A DNA stretch of 64,000 bases from Papaver somniferum (lineage: Eukaryota; Streptophyta; Magnoliopsida; Ranunculales; Papaveraceae): the NCBI RefSeq assembly GCF_003573695.1, contig NC_039362.1, positions 173,919,690 through 173,983,689 on the forward strand. Reading direction: 5' to 3'. A program made the translations under genes and the position numbers. Positions 21,169-32,876 of the stretch are shown piece by piece. Positions within the stretch are counted from its first letter, which is position 1; every line of letters begins with the position of its first letter. Below the pieces are notes generated by a model that had not been told where the DNA came from, ran no database searches, and saw only the letters and a list, made by a program, of their open reading frames with translations.

Positions 21169-21880
21169 TTATTTTTTCATTCATTATTGTTCATTGCACT
21201 TTTTACTGACGTTTTGATTTTTTTTTCTCATCAACTCTTACTTGATACCATGCACGTTTTAATAGTTTAATTAATACTTTCACCATTTTCTATTAATGAT
21301 TTTGATTATTTGACAGGATTAACAGCCAATCTATGGTTTTGCTGAAGATGAATCACCATTCGATCTAAGGTAAGCATCTACAACCCTATATATTTTAGTT
21401 TTTAATCATTGATCTAATTTGATTATTAAGGGTTTGTTAGTTCATTGAAATTATAATTGTGAATTGTAATTAGGATCAGTTTAACTATGAGTAGCTTAGA
21501 ATTGTACAAAGGGTTTTTTTCATTATAAGAAGTGTAATTGGATATTTGGACATTATTTTTTGGGATTTTTGTGATTGATTTAATTTGTGATGAAATCTTG
21601 ATGAACATTTTATCTCCTGATTTGATTTTGTTTCAAATATTCTACCAATTTTAACGTTGATTTTGATTTGATATCATATATTTTGATTGATTTTTTTGAC
21701 TTATATTTGGTAATAGTGCAAAATATTATTAGATTTCGTTGTTTATGGTAAAAATAATAAATCTTGAATGTTATTGGCCGAAAAATATATTGTGTTGATA
21801 AAATATTGTACTCAGTTTTTATTGGCTGAAATTTTAAATGGTGGGGCCAGAATCAACCAGAAGCTCCGGTTAATGAGAGC
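21169..21880. other. Spacer with one possible isolated exon
   Basis: 21318-21370 (GATTAACAGCCAATCTATGG to GATCTAAG) is preceded by TTTGACAG and followed by GTAAGC, so it has good acceptor and donor sites on the plus strand. One frame reads QPIYGFAEDESPFDLR. No neighbouring exons were recognised; the rest is AT-rich. It could be a remnant of a gene whose 5' end was split by the Copia at 14.9 kb. Confidence 0.3.
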
Positions 21881-21889
21881 GCTCGAAAA

Positions 21890-22582
21890 AACTCTATTTT
21901 TATATAGAGAATTTATATGATAATAAACTATTCGGAAATTCGGTCACCGTAAATAATAAGGTAAGGGTTTACACCCCGCGTACGGGCCTAGCTCTGATAC
22001 GATGTTAAAGTTTATGAGCATTCAACTCAAAACCAATGGACAATCAGTGGGAGTGGCCCTTTCATATTATATTTAACTAAGGGGATATTAGCAATGTGGG
22101 ATTGTTGTCCTTCCACATTGGGAACTCTCTGTTGCTATCTACCAGAATTCAAGAATAGAGGAGGAGCAGGAGGAGGACGGGGTTGCCGAGGAAACCGATG
22201 GGTGGGGGGAGGGGGGTGGGGTCTCATAGACCTAGGTATTAAATACAGCTAGTGTATATTTTTTTTCGTACATGCTAGTGTATTTTAACTTTTTTGTTTC
22301 AATGGAGTTTTGGTTGTATGAGATTTCCAGAGAGTAAACACTGAGTTGATGAGTCTCATATTTTTATGTCAATGGTCATGCTCTTGGCCATTTCACCAGA
22401 TCCTCATATCTCTGGTTCTTTTTTGTTTATGTTTATTGTTGTGGTTTTCTTGAATAGCAGTAGAAAATCCGATCACAAGGAGGGTACGTTTTTGTCATGT
22501 TTTCCATCAATAGTTGTATTTTCATGTAAATTTATAATACCCGGGATGCTTAGAAAACTTACTTTTACGACGTTTGCTCATA
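21890..22582 (+). pseudogene. B3-like gene fragment and downstream unit
   Basis: 21910-21945 resembles the codons for VYDSKLRK of the intact gene at 41946. 22085-22165 resembles its 3' end (AACTCTCTGTTGCTATCTAC and AAGAATAGAGGAGGAG, against AACTCTGTTTTGCTATCTAC and TAGAATAGAAGAGG). Downstream, 22240-22582 follows the order seen at 33480-34390 and 40590-40660 (TACATGCTAGTGTATTTTAA, then TGTATGAGAT, then CCGATCACAAGGAGGG). The middle of the domain is replaced by other sequence, so this is non-functional. It continues at 32877 across the LINE insertion. Confidence 0.65.
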
Positions 22583-22629
22583 AAACTAAGGTAATTATGT
22601 TTTGTTGATAAGAAGAAAAGATATATTGA

Positions 22630-25600
22630 CACTACAGAAATATCGAATTTTAGCCACATGCTTTTTGCCACGGATTCATACTAGTAGTGGCTATTGATAA
22701 CATATTGCCACGGCTTAGCCTGGGACGTGGCAGTAGATCACTCATTTGTCACGGCTGGTTGAGTATTTGCTTTGGGCTGACAGTTTACCGTATTTGTATG
22801 CTCTGGAGGTATCTTAGTCATGACATGGTAGGCCGTGAGTACTGGTGGGCTTTTGCCACAGCCGATCGTGGCTATATTAGGAAGAAACTGCCCATGTCAT
22901 AAGCGCCAAATCCCCGCCGAATGAGAATTCGACGCACGTTCTTCTCTTCCTCCTCTCAGTCCTCGTTTCCATCGACCCGAAACCACCATGAAATACCTAA
23001 CCCTTTAATAATTCATCTCCACTCCATTGTTCCAACCCTAAGAGATAATCATTCCCACCTTGTTATCAATGGTTCACCTTTAAAATCCTAAATCGTTTTA
23101 ACCAACCGAACCCTAGACACCATTAAAATCAAATCAAAACGAACCAATTGTTTCAAGATTCCTCCTGCTTCTTTCTTCTTCTTCTTCTTCAGCGAAACCT
23201 GGATAATGATTAGTTCGGGTTACAAACCTTAGATACTAAAATTTCATAGGGTAAGGGAAATCTCTTCTTCCGTTCCTTCTCTCGAAAAATCTAGATTCTT
23301 CTTTTTTATGTCTGGCAATTTGATTCCTTGTTTATTATGATTTTGTAATTCAATTTTGAAATCTAATATGTCTTAGTTTAATTTTTCTCATTTATGGATA
23401 TGGAGTGTTGTAATTGTTTGAATTGATGATTATAGAGGGCAGAAGAGGAGAGGAAAAGGAAATAGGAGAGACTAAGGTCGATAGAAGTGGTGGTGGTGGT
23501 TATCTTTAGCTTCATCATAAAAAGATGAACATCCTAAAGAGTGGTAGGATGAGTTCTTTAGAAGGATTACAGGTATGGGTTTTCATTTATGTCATCGACA
23601 GATTACTTTTCTATTAGTCTTTGGTGAACCATAGCCCCTAGGGACAGAAAGTTGGTAGATTTGCTTTTAGTGAAGATGTCAGGACTTTGTAAATCATAAG
23701 CAGTAGAGTTTGATCTCCTTGCCTGGGGTTTTCTTCACTTCTTTCAAATTCTTCCAATTACAATTTGTGTTTGAATTTTTCTTAACTGAGCTTAAACCTC
23801 TCCATTTGTTACAGATCATTTCTTGTTGAATGTGCACCAATTTCTTGTTATACCTACCACCGATGCATTTTCCCTAACATTATTAGCGTTTTAGTAAGAG
23901 TAATTGGTTCTTAACAGGTATTCACTTGCGTTCATATTCACATGGTTTGTCATGTTTTCTTCTTTTGCTTTCTTTGCATCTACATAATGAGCTCTGTCGT
24001 CCGATTTTTGCTTATAGTTCTGTCCAGTATTATTTTAATATCTGAATCGTGCCAGTAGCGTATTACTTAGGTCCAATAGGTATCATTGGATACTTTTGAT
24101 TTAAGATGCATATTTGTTGATTTTATTACTTTAGTGAACAAACAAGAAGCACAGTTTGTAAGCAAAATGTTTATGTTCCATTTCACATAATATATGTGGT
24201 GAATTGGGAATATTATTTTTGAAATATACTGTTCAACACTAGAAAATTAGTGGCCAAATGTTTCTCATCCTGCACAATCTTAACATATAACAATAAGCTT
24301 ATGTTTTCATCCAACAGGCTACCACATGCCATAGGTACATATATATAGGCACATTTTTTTGTAATTATTTTACCATGCTTGATGTTACTGTTACCCAAGG
24401 TTATGGCCATCTCAGATCTAGTTCTGGGGTGAGCATAAACCAGATAAAAGCTTAAGTTATAATCGTGTAATAGAAACATTTTAATGGGGGTGGGTCTGTG
24501 TAAGTTTGTGTTTTCAAGTTACCTCCATTAGTTTGGTAATATTTGCTCTTCATTAAACAAGGAATCTTTTGTCTTTTTCTTTGTTTTAGATTCCAACAAC
24601 ACGACCAAAATCACCAAAACTGAACGAACAAGACTTATGGTGCAGTAGATAACTCTTCAGAAGGAGGTGGGTCTTCTCAGAGCCCAAAATGAGCATCCCT
24701 GGACCACTGCAAATCTTACAAAAGATTGACATTAGACACCGTTGAAGACTCGGTTTCTTCGAAGACACCAATTAGGAGGTCATCCCTCTCCAGGCTTCCA
24801 TCGGTGACTACTGTATGTATTCATGAATTATTGACTTATCGTTATGATTTATGCCGTATCAATGATCCTGTTTGTTGTGTTATTTTGATTCTGTAAAATG
24901 AGTTTCAAACATTAGATAACTCTTTATGATACTCCTGATGCTTGCAAGTTTTGGCTGAAGCAATGGCGAATTTGTGGCTGATCCAAAAACCGATGAACTT
25001 CTGCACTACATGAAGAAACCCGAGACTTTTGTATGTACAAGCCCCTAAAATTAGCTAACTTTTTTGAACATTTTTTAACTGATATACTGTTCCAGAGCTT
25101 CAAGTGGTTTATTATGTATTCGTCATTCTCCCCATAACATATTTTAATTTCCTTATGTGTTATTCAGGTGAGTGATATAATTGATTATGGTGTGTACATA
25201 TTTTCCCCATATATTTTTAAGGCTATGTTTGTGGTGTAATTTTATTTTGGATCTTTATAGGTAGAATATATACGCAGTTGTATATGTTAGGAACTGTGGC
25301 TTAATCTGACAGTGCTGGATAACTACATTAAAATCGAGTTAAGCAGATTTTTTGAGATAAGGAATTGATTACTTTCCCAAACTAGTAAGAATTTTGTTTA
25401 CTTGTCTGTTGGATGTCCCGGTAAGTCGTACATTTATAATTACTTCAAACCCAAAACTTTAAATGCGGTGACGTTTCTTTGATATATTCAATTGTAGTGG
25501 TGATGCACATCTGTTCTTCTTGCTTTAGAGTTGTTTTGAGTAGTTTTACTTTGTTCTTTATTTGGGATCTTCCTGGTGAGGTGATAACCCACAAATCATC

Positions 25601-26512
25601 ATATATTAACTGAAATCCCCATATTCATTTTCAAGTTATGAAGGTCTTATATTTAGAATTTAGTTAATGAAATATTTGTTGGTGTATTTTCTATTAAAGG
25701 CTAGGAAAAGTTGATAAATACAAAGCGGTACCTTAATAGCTTATGAAGCAGAAAGTACTATCCAAACAGGTCTGAAGAAAGTCTCCAACAGGTCTGGCAA
25801 CAGACAGGGAGAAAAGCTTTGGGCACTAGAAAACAATGTGAAAAGTTACTATAGAGATTTCTAGTTCAAATATATCTTAATCAAGTTGTCATCCACTTTT
25901 CACGCATATGCTACATGAAGATTTTGGGATACCTGATTCAATCCTCCATTAAAGTTTAAATCCAAATGTGAAGATGTCTTATCAGAATCTGTTAGAGCTC
26001 CAGAGAAACCAGTTCATGTCACTCATGTTTTTTATTTTGTTTCAATATAGAGAACTCACTATTATACTATCTGATTCTAATTGTGTTGGAATCATCATGA
26101 TGTATTTAACTTTCATTAATGAATGAATGAAAGATTTTCATATTTTTCTTGCGTGTATTTTTGGTGAATGATTTGAGTAGCTAAAATCGAGCCATGAAAA
26201 CTACAACGAACTGAGCATATATATATCAAAGAAAAAAAGTTGACAAGTGATCTTTTGCCACGACCATAAGATGTGGCAAGAACGGTAAATCATGGCACAC
26301 ATGTGTCCTAAATAGTGACGGCTAAAAACCGTAGCAAATGATTATGTGAAATTTTCTACGACTCAAAACCGTGGCTAGTGTCGTGGCAAATAGTATTAGC
26401 CACTGGACTATTTGTTACGGGCAGACAGCTGTAGCAAGTTATCATTTGCCACGGATTTTTGATCAATTGCCACTACTCTTCGGCGTGGCTAAAACTCAGT
26501 ATTTTTGAAGTG
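22630..26512. mobile_element. Non-autonomous CACTA (En/Spm) DNA transposon
   Basis: The left end CACTACAGAAATATCGAATT and the inverse of the right end (CACTTCAAAAATACTGAGTT) form terminal inverted repeats and both run into TTTAGCCAC. A 3-bp TSD TGA is present at 22627-22629 and 26513-26515. Subterminal repeats of TTGCCACGG and GTGGC occur at 22660-22770 and 26255-26490 in both orientations, the expected transposase-binding arrangement. No transposase frame is present. The interior (23000-26150) has CT-rich leader-like sequence, GT/AG-bounded segments and a short exon-like stretch at 24600-24810, so it may contain captured host gene pieces. Confidence 0.9.
24585..24815 (+). pseudogene. Possible captured exon inside the CACTA element
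   Basis: The segment is preceded by TTTGTTTTAG and runs to ACTACTG before TATGTATTC. In pieces it reads Ser/Pro/Lys-rich peptide: NTTRPKSPKLNEQD, then VDNSSEGGGSSQSPK, then DTVEDSVSSKTPIRRSSLSR, in different frames. Base composition and amino acid bias are gene-like compared with the surrounding AT-rich sequence. The source gene was not identified and the frame is broken. Confidence 0.35.
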
Positions 26513-26549
26513 TGAAGATAAGGAATTTGCATGAGTTCTACAAGAAGTA

Positions 26550-26973
26550 TGTTGAGAAATAAACCAAGATACTATGAAGAAGATAGAAGGGATCAACAAT
26601 GTGTGTTGATATAGTATGAAGAAAGTGATATGGATCAACAGTGTGTGTTGATCCAGTATAGTATGGATCAACTGGGACAGTTGACATGAAGTGGATGGAT
26701 CAACAAGAGTTGTTGATCCATGGTACGGTATTTAGAAGTTTACTTGGGTTGAAAGTATTACTGGTTTTAAGAGTTTGTTTACGTGAGAATTGTCTAGAAG
26801 TTTCTTTGTTAGAGTTTGATTATGTTAGGAAAGTCTTTTTACTTGAGAGTCAAGTTTGTTAATCATATAAATAGGTTGTTGAGCCATGAGTCGTAACACA
26901 ACAATTAAAGAGAGTTTGTTTGAGTTATTTTGTGTTAAGTTTTCATTAAGTCTTTGATATCAGATTTTCTACA
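26550..26973 (+). repeat. 5' LTR (424 bp)
   Basis: It begins TGTTGAGAAATAAACC and ends TTTTCTACA. It contains a TATA-like CATATAAATAGG (about 26870-26880) and four palindromic GGATCAACA...TGTTGATCC-type motifs between 26590 and 26720. Confidence 0.95.
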
Positions 26974-27037
26974 TCTGGTATCAGAGCACTGGTATCAGGT
27001 TCTAGGGCTGTGGGTATGAGTTGTTAAGTTGAAGAAG

Positions 27038-27670
27038 ATGACGAGTTTAAGTTCAATCAAAGTACCAGTGTTCGAAGTAAAAAACTTTGAACATTGGAGG
27101 TTGCAGATGGAGAATATTTTCACATACCATGAGGTATGGGATGTTTTGAAAGATGGTTATGCTGAACCAGCAGAAGGATTAGTACCTGAAGGAGCTACGC
27201 TAACTCTGTTGAATGAAAACAGAAAGAAGAATTCTAAAGCTACGTATATTCTTCATCAAGGTGTTCATGAATCTCTCATGGACAGAGTTATCTATATTAA
27301 GCAAGCTAAAGCAGCATGGGATGGTTTGGTTAGATATTATACAGGTTCTGACAAGGTCAAGAAGGTTAGGTTACAAACTTTGAAAAGAAAATATGACCTG
27401 CTGCAGATGGAGACAACTGAAATAATATCAGATTTTTTCTCAAAAACACTGAATCTTGTCAATGAGATGAAGGCTAATGGTGATACTGTAGAAAATTCAG
27501 CTATTGTAGAGAAGATTTTAAGAAGCTTGCCTGAAAAGTTTGAGTCAAAAGTTACTGCTATAGAAGAATGCAACAAAGTTGCAACAATGACTCTTAATGA
27601 GTTGTTGGGTTCATTACAAGCTTATGAACAAAGGTTATTGGAGAAAACAGTTGCTACAAAACAAGTTTAA
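27038..27670 (+). pseudogene. Copia gag
   Basis: The start is taken at the first ATG (27038, MTSLSSIKVPVFEVKNFEHW). The gag pattern follows: NFEHWRLQMENIF, WDVLKDGYAEPAE, LHQGVHESLMDRV, AAWDGLVRYYTGSDKVKK, LQTLKRKYDLLQM and LRSLPEKFESKV. The frame stops at 27668-27670 (V*), but the same phase continues for 40 more codons, through a second stop, to the zinc knuckle, so both stops look like point mutations. Gag is the capsid-like protein of the element. Confidence 0.9.
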
Positions 27671-28170
27671 GAAGCCCTTCAAAGTCAAGTTAACTGGAGA
27701 AACAATCAAGGAAAATCTAAAGTTGGAGGTTTTCAAAGAGGATACAATAATGGAGGGAGATAAAATAATGGAAGTTATGGGAAGCCATTTGATAGATCAA
27801 AAATACAGTGTTATAATTGTGAAGATTTTGGACACATTGCTACTGAATGTCCAAAACCTAGAAAGACAGTTGCTAATAACTATAAAGCAAATTTCAAAGC
27901 TAATATTGCAGAAAGTCAAGAAGAAGAAGAAACAGAAGAGCAGAAGACTGAAAACATGTTACTAGCATGTCATACAGCAGAAGAACAACCTCAACTTAGG
28001 TGGTACTTGGATACAGGTTGTACAATCATATGTGTGGAAGAAAAGAGTTGCTTGAAAGTTTGGATATGTCTGTAAGATCCACAGTGAAGTTTGGAAATAG
28101 TTCAACTATTCCATTTATGGGAAAAGGAAGAATTGGAATTGTTCTTAAGAATGGTTCAAAATAATACATC
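27671..28170 (+). pseudogene. Copia zinc knuckle and protease segment (stops and frameshift)
   Basis: The CCHC knuckle CYNCEDFGHIATEC lies at about 27809-27850 and an acidic linker (SQEEEETEEQKTEN) follows. The protease core begins WYLDTGCT (about 27998-28021), where one missing base shifts the frame just before the expected NHMCG. A later TAA at about 28161 interrupts the frame before YIMDVFYVPGLHQNL. In the family this part encodes the nucleic-acid-binding tail of gag and the aspartic protease. Confidence 0.85.
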
Positions 28171-29259
28171 ATGGATGTATTTTATGTTCCAGGTTTACAT
28201 CAAAATTTGCTGAGTATGGGTCAGTTGTCTGAAAGAGGATATTCTATGAATATTTATAATGGTTTATGCTTCATCAGAGATAGAAGAAGTAGGTTGATAG
28301 CTAAAGTTCAGATGACCAAGAACAGGTTATTTCCTTTGAATATTCAACATCAAAAGGAAAGCTATTATAGTAGTAGTGTTCATGATGATTCTTGGTTATG
28401 GCATAAAAGGATGGGACATGTAAACTTTAACAGTTTGCAAACTTTAGCAAAGAAGGAGATGGTGTCAGGCGTACCCTTTACTGAGGTACCAGAATCAAGA
28501 TGTGAAAATTGCATCTTTGGCAAGCAGCACAGAGATCCATTCCCAGTCAACAAAGCTAGAAAAGTTGATCAACAATTGGAGATTATTCATAGTGATCTGT
28601 GTGGTCCTATTGAAGTAACATCACATGGAGGTAATAATTATTGTATATCTTTCATTGATGATTTTAGTAGAAAAGCATGGGTTTATTTGCTTAAACAAAA
28701 GAGTGATGCATTTCAAGCTTTTAGAAGTTTCAAAGATTATGATGAGAAACAAATTGGTAAGAGTATCAATATCTTGAGAACTGATAGAGGTAAAGAATAT
28801 ACTGTTGTTGACAAGTTTATGAAAGAGCATGGTATTCAACATCAACTAACTGCAAGATATACACCACAACAGAATGGAGTTGCAGAGAGGAAGAATAGAA
28901 CCATAATGGAGATGGCAACAACTATAAGAAGAACAAAAAATTTACCAAAAAGTTTTTGGGGTTATGCAGTTGACACAGCTGTGTATTTACTCAATAGATA
29001 TCCTACAAATAGTTTGAACAACATAACACCAGAAGAAGCTTGGAGAGGTGTAAGACCAAATGTAAGAAATCTGAAATTTTTTGGGTGTATTGCATATGCA
29101 CATGTACCCAAAGAACTGAGAAAGAAATTGGATGACAAGAGTGAGAAGTGTATCCTTGTTGGTTATAGTTCAGTAACCAAAGGATATAAATTATACAACC
29201 CAGAAGTAGGAAAAGTGTTTACAAGTAGAGCTGTGATCTTTGATGAAGATTCAAAATAG
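28171..29259 (+). pseudogene. Copia GAG-pre-integrase and integrase
   Basis: The open frame starts within the protease C-terminus (MDVFYVPGLHQNLLSMGQLS). It has the GAG-pre-integrase LWHKRMGHVNFNSL with a downstream CENCIFGKQH, then an integrase core with IIHSDLCGP, LRTDRGKEY and QQNGVAERKNRT, so all three D,D,E residues are present. The C-terminal part GCIAYAHVPKELRKKLDDKS is also intact. It ends at a TAG (29257-29259) in the linker before RT. This is the best preserved part of the element. Confidence 0.92.
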
Positions 29260-29478
29260 AACTGGAATAATGGATCAACAACTAATGTTGATCCACATAA
29301 CAATGGATCAACAAGGGATGTTGATCCACCTGCTTCTGTCAGAACAGTTCCAATTGCAGTTGAGGAAGAAGTGCAAGCTCGAGACAATGTTGAAGAACAA
29401 CATGAAGAAGCAAGAACTGAAGCAATAACACAATAAGAAAATACAATACCAAGAAGAAAATATATCATACCTGCTAGG

Positions 29479-30771
29479 TTGAATGATTATATTGTATCAA
29501 GAGATGATGAAGATACTGATGATGAAGTAGTGAATTTTGCACTATTTGGAGATTGTGATCCTGTAACTTATGAAGAAGCATCAAAAGAACAAGGTTGGAT
29601 TCAAGATATGAATGAAGAACTGAAGTCAATTGAGAAGAATAATACATGGGAACTAACAGAACTTCCACCAGGGAAGAAACCCATAGGTGTTAAGTGGGTT
29701 TATAAAACAAAATACAAGTCAAATGGTGAAGTGGATAGAAATAAAGCAAGGCTAGTTGCTAAGGGATATAGACAAAGACAAGGAGTAGATTACTCAGAAG
29801 TATTTGCACCAGTTGCAAGATTAGACACAGTGAGAATGATAATTGCATTAGCTGCACAAAAGGAGTGGAAGATTTTTCAGATGGATGTGAAGTCAGCATT
29901 TTTGAATGGAGTATTGGAAGAAGAAGTTTATATTGAGCAACCTGCTGGTTACATTATGGAGGGGAAGGAGAATGAAGTATACAGTCTAAACAAAGCTTTG
30001 TATGGTTTGAAACAAGCACCAAGAGCTTGGTATACAAGAATAGATTCATATTTCATTAAGAAATGGTTTACAAGATGTCCACATGAGCATACTTTGTATT
30101 TGAAAGATGATACTCTTGGCAATCACATCATAGTGTGTCTATATGTGGATGATCTTATATTTAATGGAAATAGTTCTGAGATGATTAATGAATTCAGAGA
30201 GGATATGGTGAAGGAGTTTGAGATGACAGATCTTGGTTTAATTTCATATTTTCTTGGTATAGAGGTACATCAAACTGAAAAGGGAATATTCATCAATCAG
30301 CAAAGATATGCAGAAGAAATACTAAAGCGTTTCAAGATGGATAATTGCAATCCAATCTTAACACCAGTTGAAGAGAGATTGAAGTTGACAAGAGAAGGCT
30401 CAGGACAACTTGTGAATTCAACAGACTTTAAAGGTCTTGTTGGATGTCTTAGATATCTGACTTCTATAAGACCTGACATTATGTATGCAATTGGATTGGT
30501 TAGCAGATTTATGGAAGAACCCAGACAATCACATTTACAAGCTGCAAAACGTATTCTGAGATATGTCAGAGGTACAACCAGTATGGTAATTCTCTATAAT
30601 GTTTCAGAAGATCCAAAACTAGTTGGTTTTACTGATAGTGATTGGGATGGTGATACAAAAGGAAGAAGAAGCACATCAGGTTATGGATTTCAGTTAGGAA
30701 CTGGTTTTTCTCTTGGTCATCAAAGAAACAACAAGTTGTTGCATTATCTACAACAGAAGCTGAGTATATAG
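29479..30771 (+). pseudogene. Copia reverse transcriptase
   Basis: The frame contains the full RT series: NNTWELTELP, GVKWVYKTKYKSNGEVDR, ARLVAKGYRQRQGVDYSE, MDVKSAFLNGVLEEEVY, YGLKQAPRAWY, CLYVDDLIFNGNS (intact YVDD), YFLGIEVHQ, GLVGCLRYLTSIRPD and VGFTDSDWDGDTKGRRS. It is separated from the integrase frame by stops at 29257 and 29434. The end of the frame (after about 30710) is a frameshift product; the true continuation is the RNase H frame. Confidence 0.93.
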
Positions 30772-31118
30772 CTGCTAGCAATTGTGCTACACAAGTTGTA
30801 TGGCTAAGAATGATGCTGAAGTCATTGTTTCAAGAACAGAAGACACCAACAACAATAGTTTGTGACAACAAGTCTACAATTTCATTAACTAAGAATCCAG
30901 TGCTTCATGGAAGGAGTAAGCACATTGATATTAAGTATCATTACATTAGAGATCTTGTCAGTAACAAGGAGATAGCTGTGGAGTTTGTTGAGAGTGAAAA
31001 GCAAGTAGCACATATTTTCACCAAGTCTTTGAAGTCTAACACTTTCATTAACTTGCGGGGAAAGCTGGGAATGATTATCAAAGAGTATCTTGGTTTAAAG
31101 GAGGATATTGAGAAATAA
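30712..31118 (+). pseudogene. Copia RNase H domain
   Basis: After a frameshift at about 30710 the frame reads SWSSKKQQVVALSTTEAEY, then IVCDNKSTISLTKNPVLHG, RSKHIDIKYHYIRD and VAHIFTKSLKS, ending LKEDIEK at 31118 inside the 3' LTR. The motifs are those of Copia RNase H. The first ATG of the shifted frame is at 30810, but the domain starts earlier. Confidence 0.9.
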
Positions 31119-31529
31119 ACCAAGATACTATGAAGAAGATATAAGGGATCAACAATGTGTGTTGATACAGTATGAAGAAAGTGATATGGATCAACAGTGT
31201 GTGTTGATCCAGTATAGTATGGATCAACTGGGACAGTTGACATGAAGTGGATGGATCAACAAGAGTTGTTGATCCATGGTACGGTATTTAGAAGTTTACG
31301 TGGGTTGCAAGTATTACTGGTTTTAAGAGTTTTTTTACGTGAAAATTGTCTAGAAGTTTCTTTGTTAGAGTTTGATTATGTTAGGAAAGTCTTTTTACTT
31401 GAGAGTCAAGTTTGTTAATCATATAAATAGGTTGTTGATCCATGAGTCGTAATACAACAATTGAAGAGAGTTTGTTTGAGTTATTTTGTGTTAAGTTTTC
31501 ATTAAGTCTTTGATATCAGATTTTGTACA
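31106..31529 (+). repeat. 3' LTR (424 bp)
   Basis: It begins TATTGAG (the 5' LTR begins TGTTGAG) directly after the polypurine tract and ends TTTTGTACA before TSD AAGTA. It differs from the 5' LTR at only a handful of positions by eye. Confidence 0.95.
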
Positions 31530-31599
31530 AAGTAGATCAAAGAAAAGTCACAAAACAGGAAATTACATACATAGTGAATCCCAATTATTAAGAACTGAA

Positions 31600-32870
31600 C
31601 TAGAAATATTCAAGTGATCTCTTTTACTAGCTGCAGTTTCCCAAGCTAGGATCAGTGACTTCACTTATATACCCAAGTAAGTCTCAGTTTTAAAAGTGTA
31701 ATTTTGCTCAAAAATACGGTTGTTTCGCTCCGTCCATATTGTATATACCACCGCAGCTGGAATGAGACCCCAAAGAAATTTTCTTGTCTTTGAGAAATGA
31801 ACAATATGTCATCCAAGCGCAAGAATCCTCATGTTCCTTGGAATTACCCAAGACCAACAGTCACTTGGAAGAACTGAGGACCAAATTCTGTGTGCTATCT
31901 TACAGTGGAGGAAAATATGTTCCTGGGACTCAATGTCATCACTACAGAAAACACAAGAATTGTAGATATCTATTCCCTTAATCTGCATCATGTCGATTGT
32001 GTTTATCTTCTCATGAATTAAGCACCAAACAAGGAAGTTTATCTTTGGCGGGACTACCTTATTCCAGACGAAAGAGTGTGGAAAATCTGCTACGCCAAAA
32101 TCTGATGTCAAATTGGTGTATAAAGATTTGACATTAAATATGCCTGAGTTATGGAAAGATTCTTGTTTCTGGTAAGTTGTCCAGAACAGGTGGGTTGCTA
32201 CCAATCACAAGTAAAATAGCTGCATAAGTGCTTGCTTCTAAACCCGTGAGATTACGTTTAAAATCAAACATCCAATTCCCATCTGAAGTGGTCATCTCAG
32301 CAATCCTTGCATTCTTATTAGTTGATAACTTGTATAGAGATGGAAAGGCGGTAGCAAGGGATGTATTACCACTCTAAGTATCATTCCAAAAAGTTATATC
32401 TCTACCTGAATGTATAATCAGAGTTGAATTCGAACTCACCAGGTGGGTTGTATCACCAATAGTTTTCCAGCAGGAAACACCATGGGAAGTTTTGATTTTG
32501 TCAGGAACCCAGCAAGAGAATCTATCACGTACCATATTTGTCCACAATTATTTTGTACCACAACCTATTCTTTTCTGAACCATACCTCCAACACCATTTA
32601 GCCAGCATTGATTAATTCATCATCTTCAGGTTACACACTTAAACCACCTTTCTCCTTTTCGGCACATACTAGACCCCAGTTAACAAGGTGTGAAATTTTT
32701 GAAGCAACATTAAACTCCTAAAGAAAGTTTCTCATCTTTCTTTCCAGAATTTTTATAACTGAAGCCGGTGCTTTAATTAACGAGAAGTAATAAATTGGGA
32801 GTGAACACAAGATATATTTCAAGAGAGTACCTCCCTTTGAAAGGGAGATTTGTCTCCAAGCAGAAAATCT
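31600..32870 (-). pseudogene. LINE ORF2 C-terminal region with RT zinc-binding (zf-RVT) domain
   Basis: The minus strand starts near 32870 with PLSKGRYSLEYILCSLPIYY, the conserved segment after the RT of plant L1 elements. The zf-RVT domain at 31809-32204 reads FNVKSLYTNL, FVWNKVVPPKINFLVWCLIH, CVFCSDDIESQEHIFLHC. The end resembles LWGLIPAAVVYTIWTERNNR near 31700-31770. Several stops and frameshifts are present. The same family occurs at 56.7-61.1 kb and at 46-47/54-55 kb. Confidence 0.85.
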
Positions 32871-32876
32871 TTCTTC

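Larger units (their letters stand above)
26550..31529 (+). mobile_element. Recently inserted Ty1/Copia retrotransposon
   Basis: It has 424-bp LTRs (26550-26973 and 31106-31529) of equal length with few differences by eye, and a 5-bp TSD AAGTA (26545-26549, 31530-31534). It has a canonical primer site TGGTATCAGAGC (26976-26987) and a polypurine tract AAAGGAGGA (31097-31105). Gag, protease, integrase, RT and RNase H follow in Copia order. Despite its youth the coding region has stops at 27668, near 27761, 28161, 29257 and 29434 and frameshifts near 28025 and 30710, so it is not autonomous. Confidence 0.97.
22602..32876 (-). mobile_element. 5'-truncated L1-type LINE, split by CACTA and Copia
   Basis: It is flanked by a perfect 19-bp target duplication AAACTAAGGTAATTATGTT (22583-22601 and 32877-32895). 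The flanks joined together reproduce the uninterrupted paralogous segments at 3565-3850 and 34115-34390. LINE sequence proper consists of 22602-22629, 26516-26549 and 31535-32876, about 1.4 kb. The 3' end lies at the left, with a tail ending ATCAACAAAA on the minus strand. Only the C-terminal part of ORF2 is present, typical of 5' truncation during target-primed reverse transcription. Confidence 0.85.
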
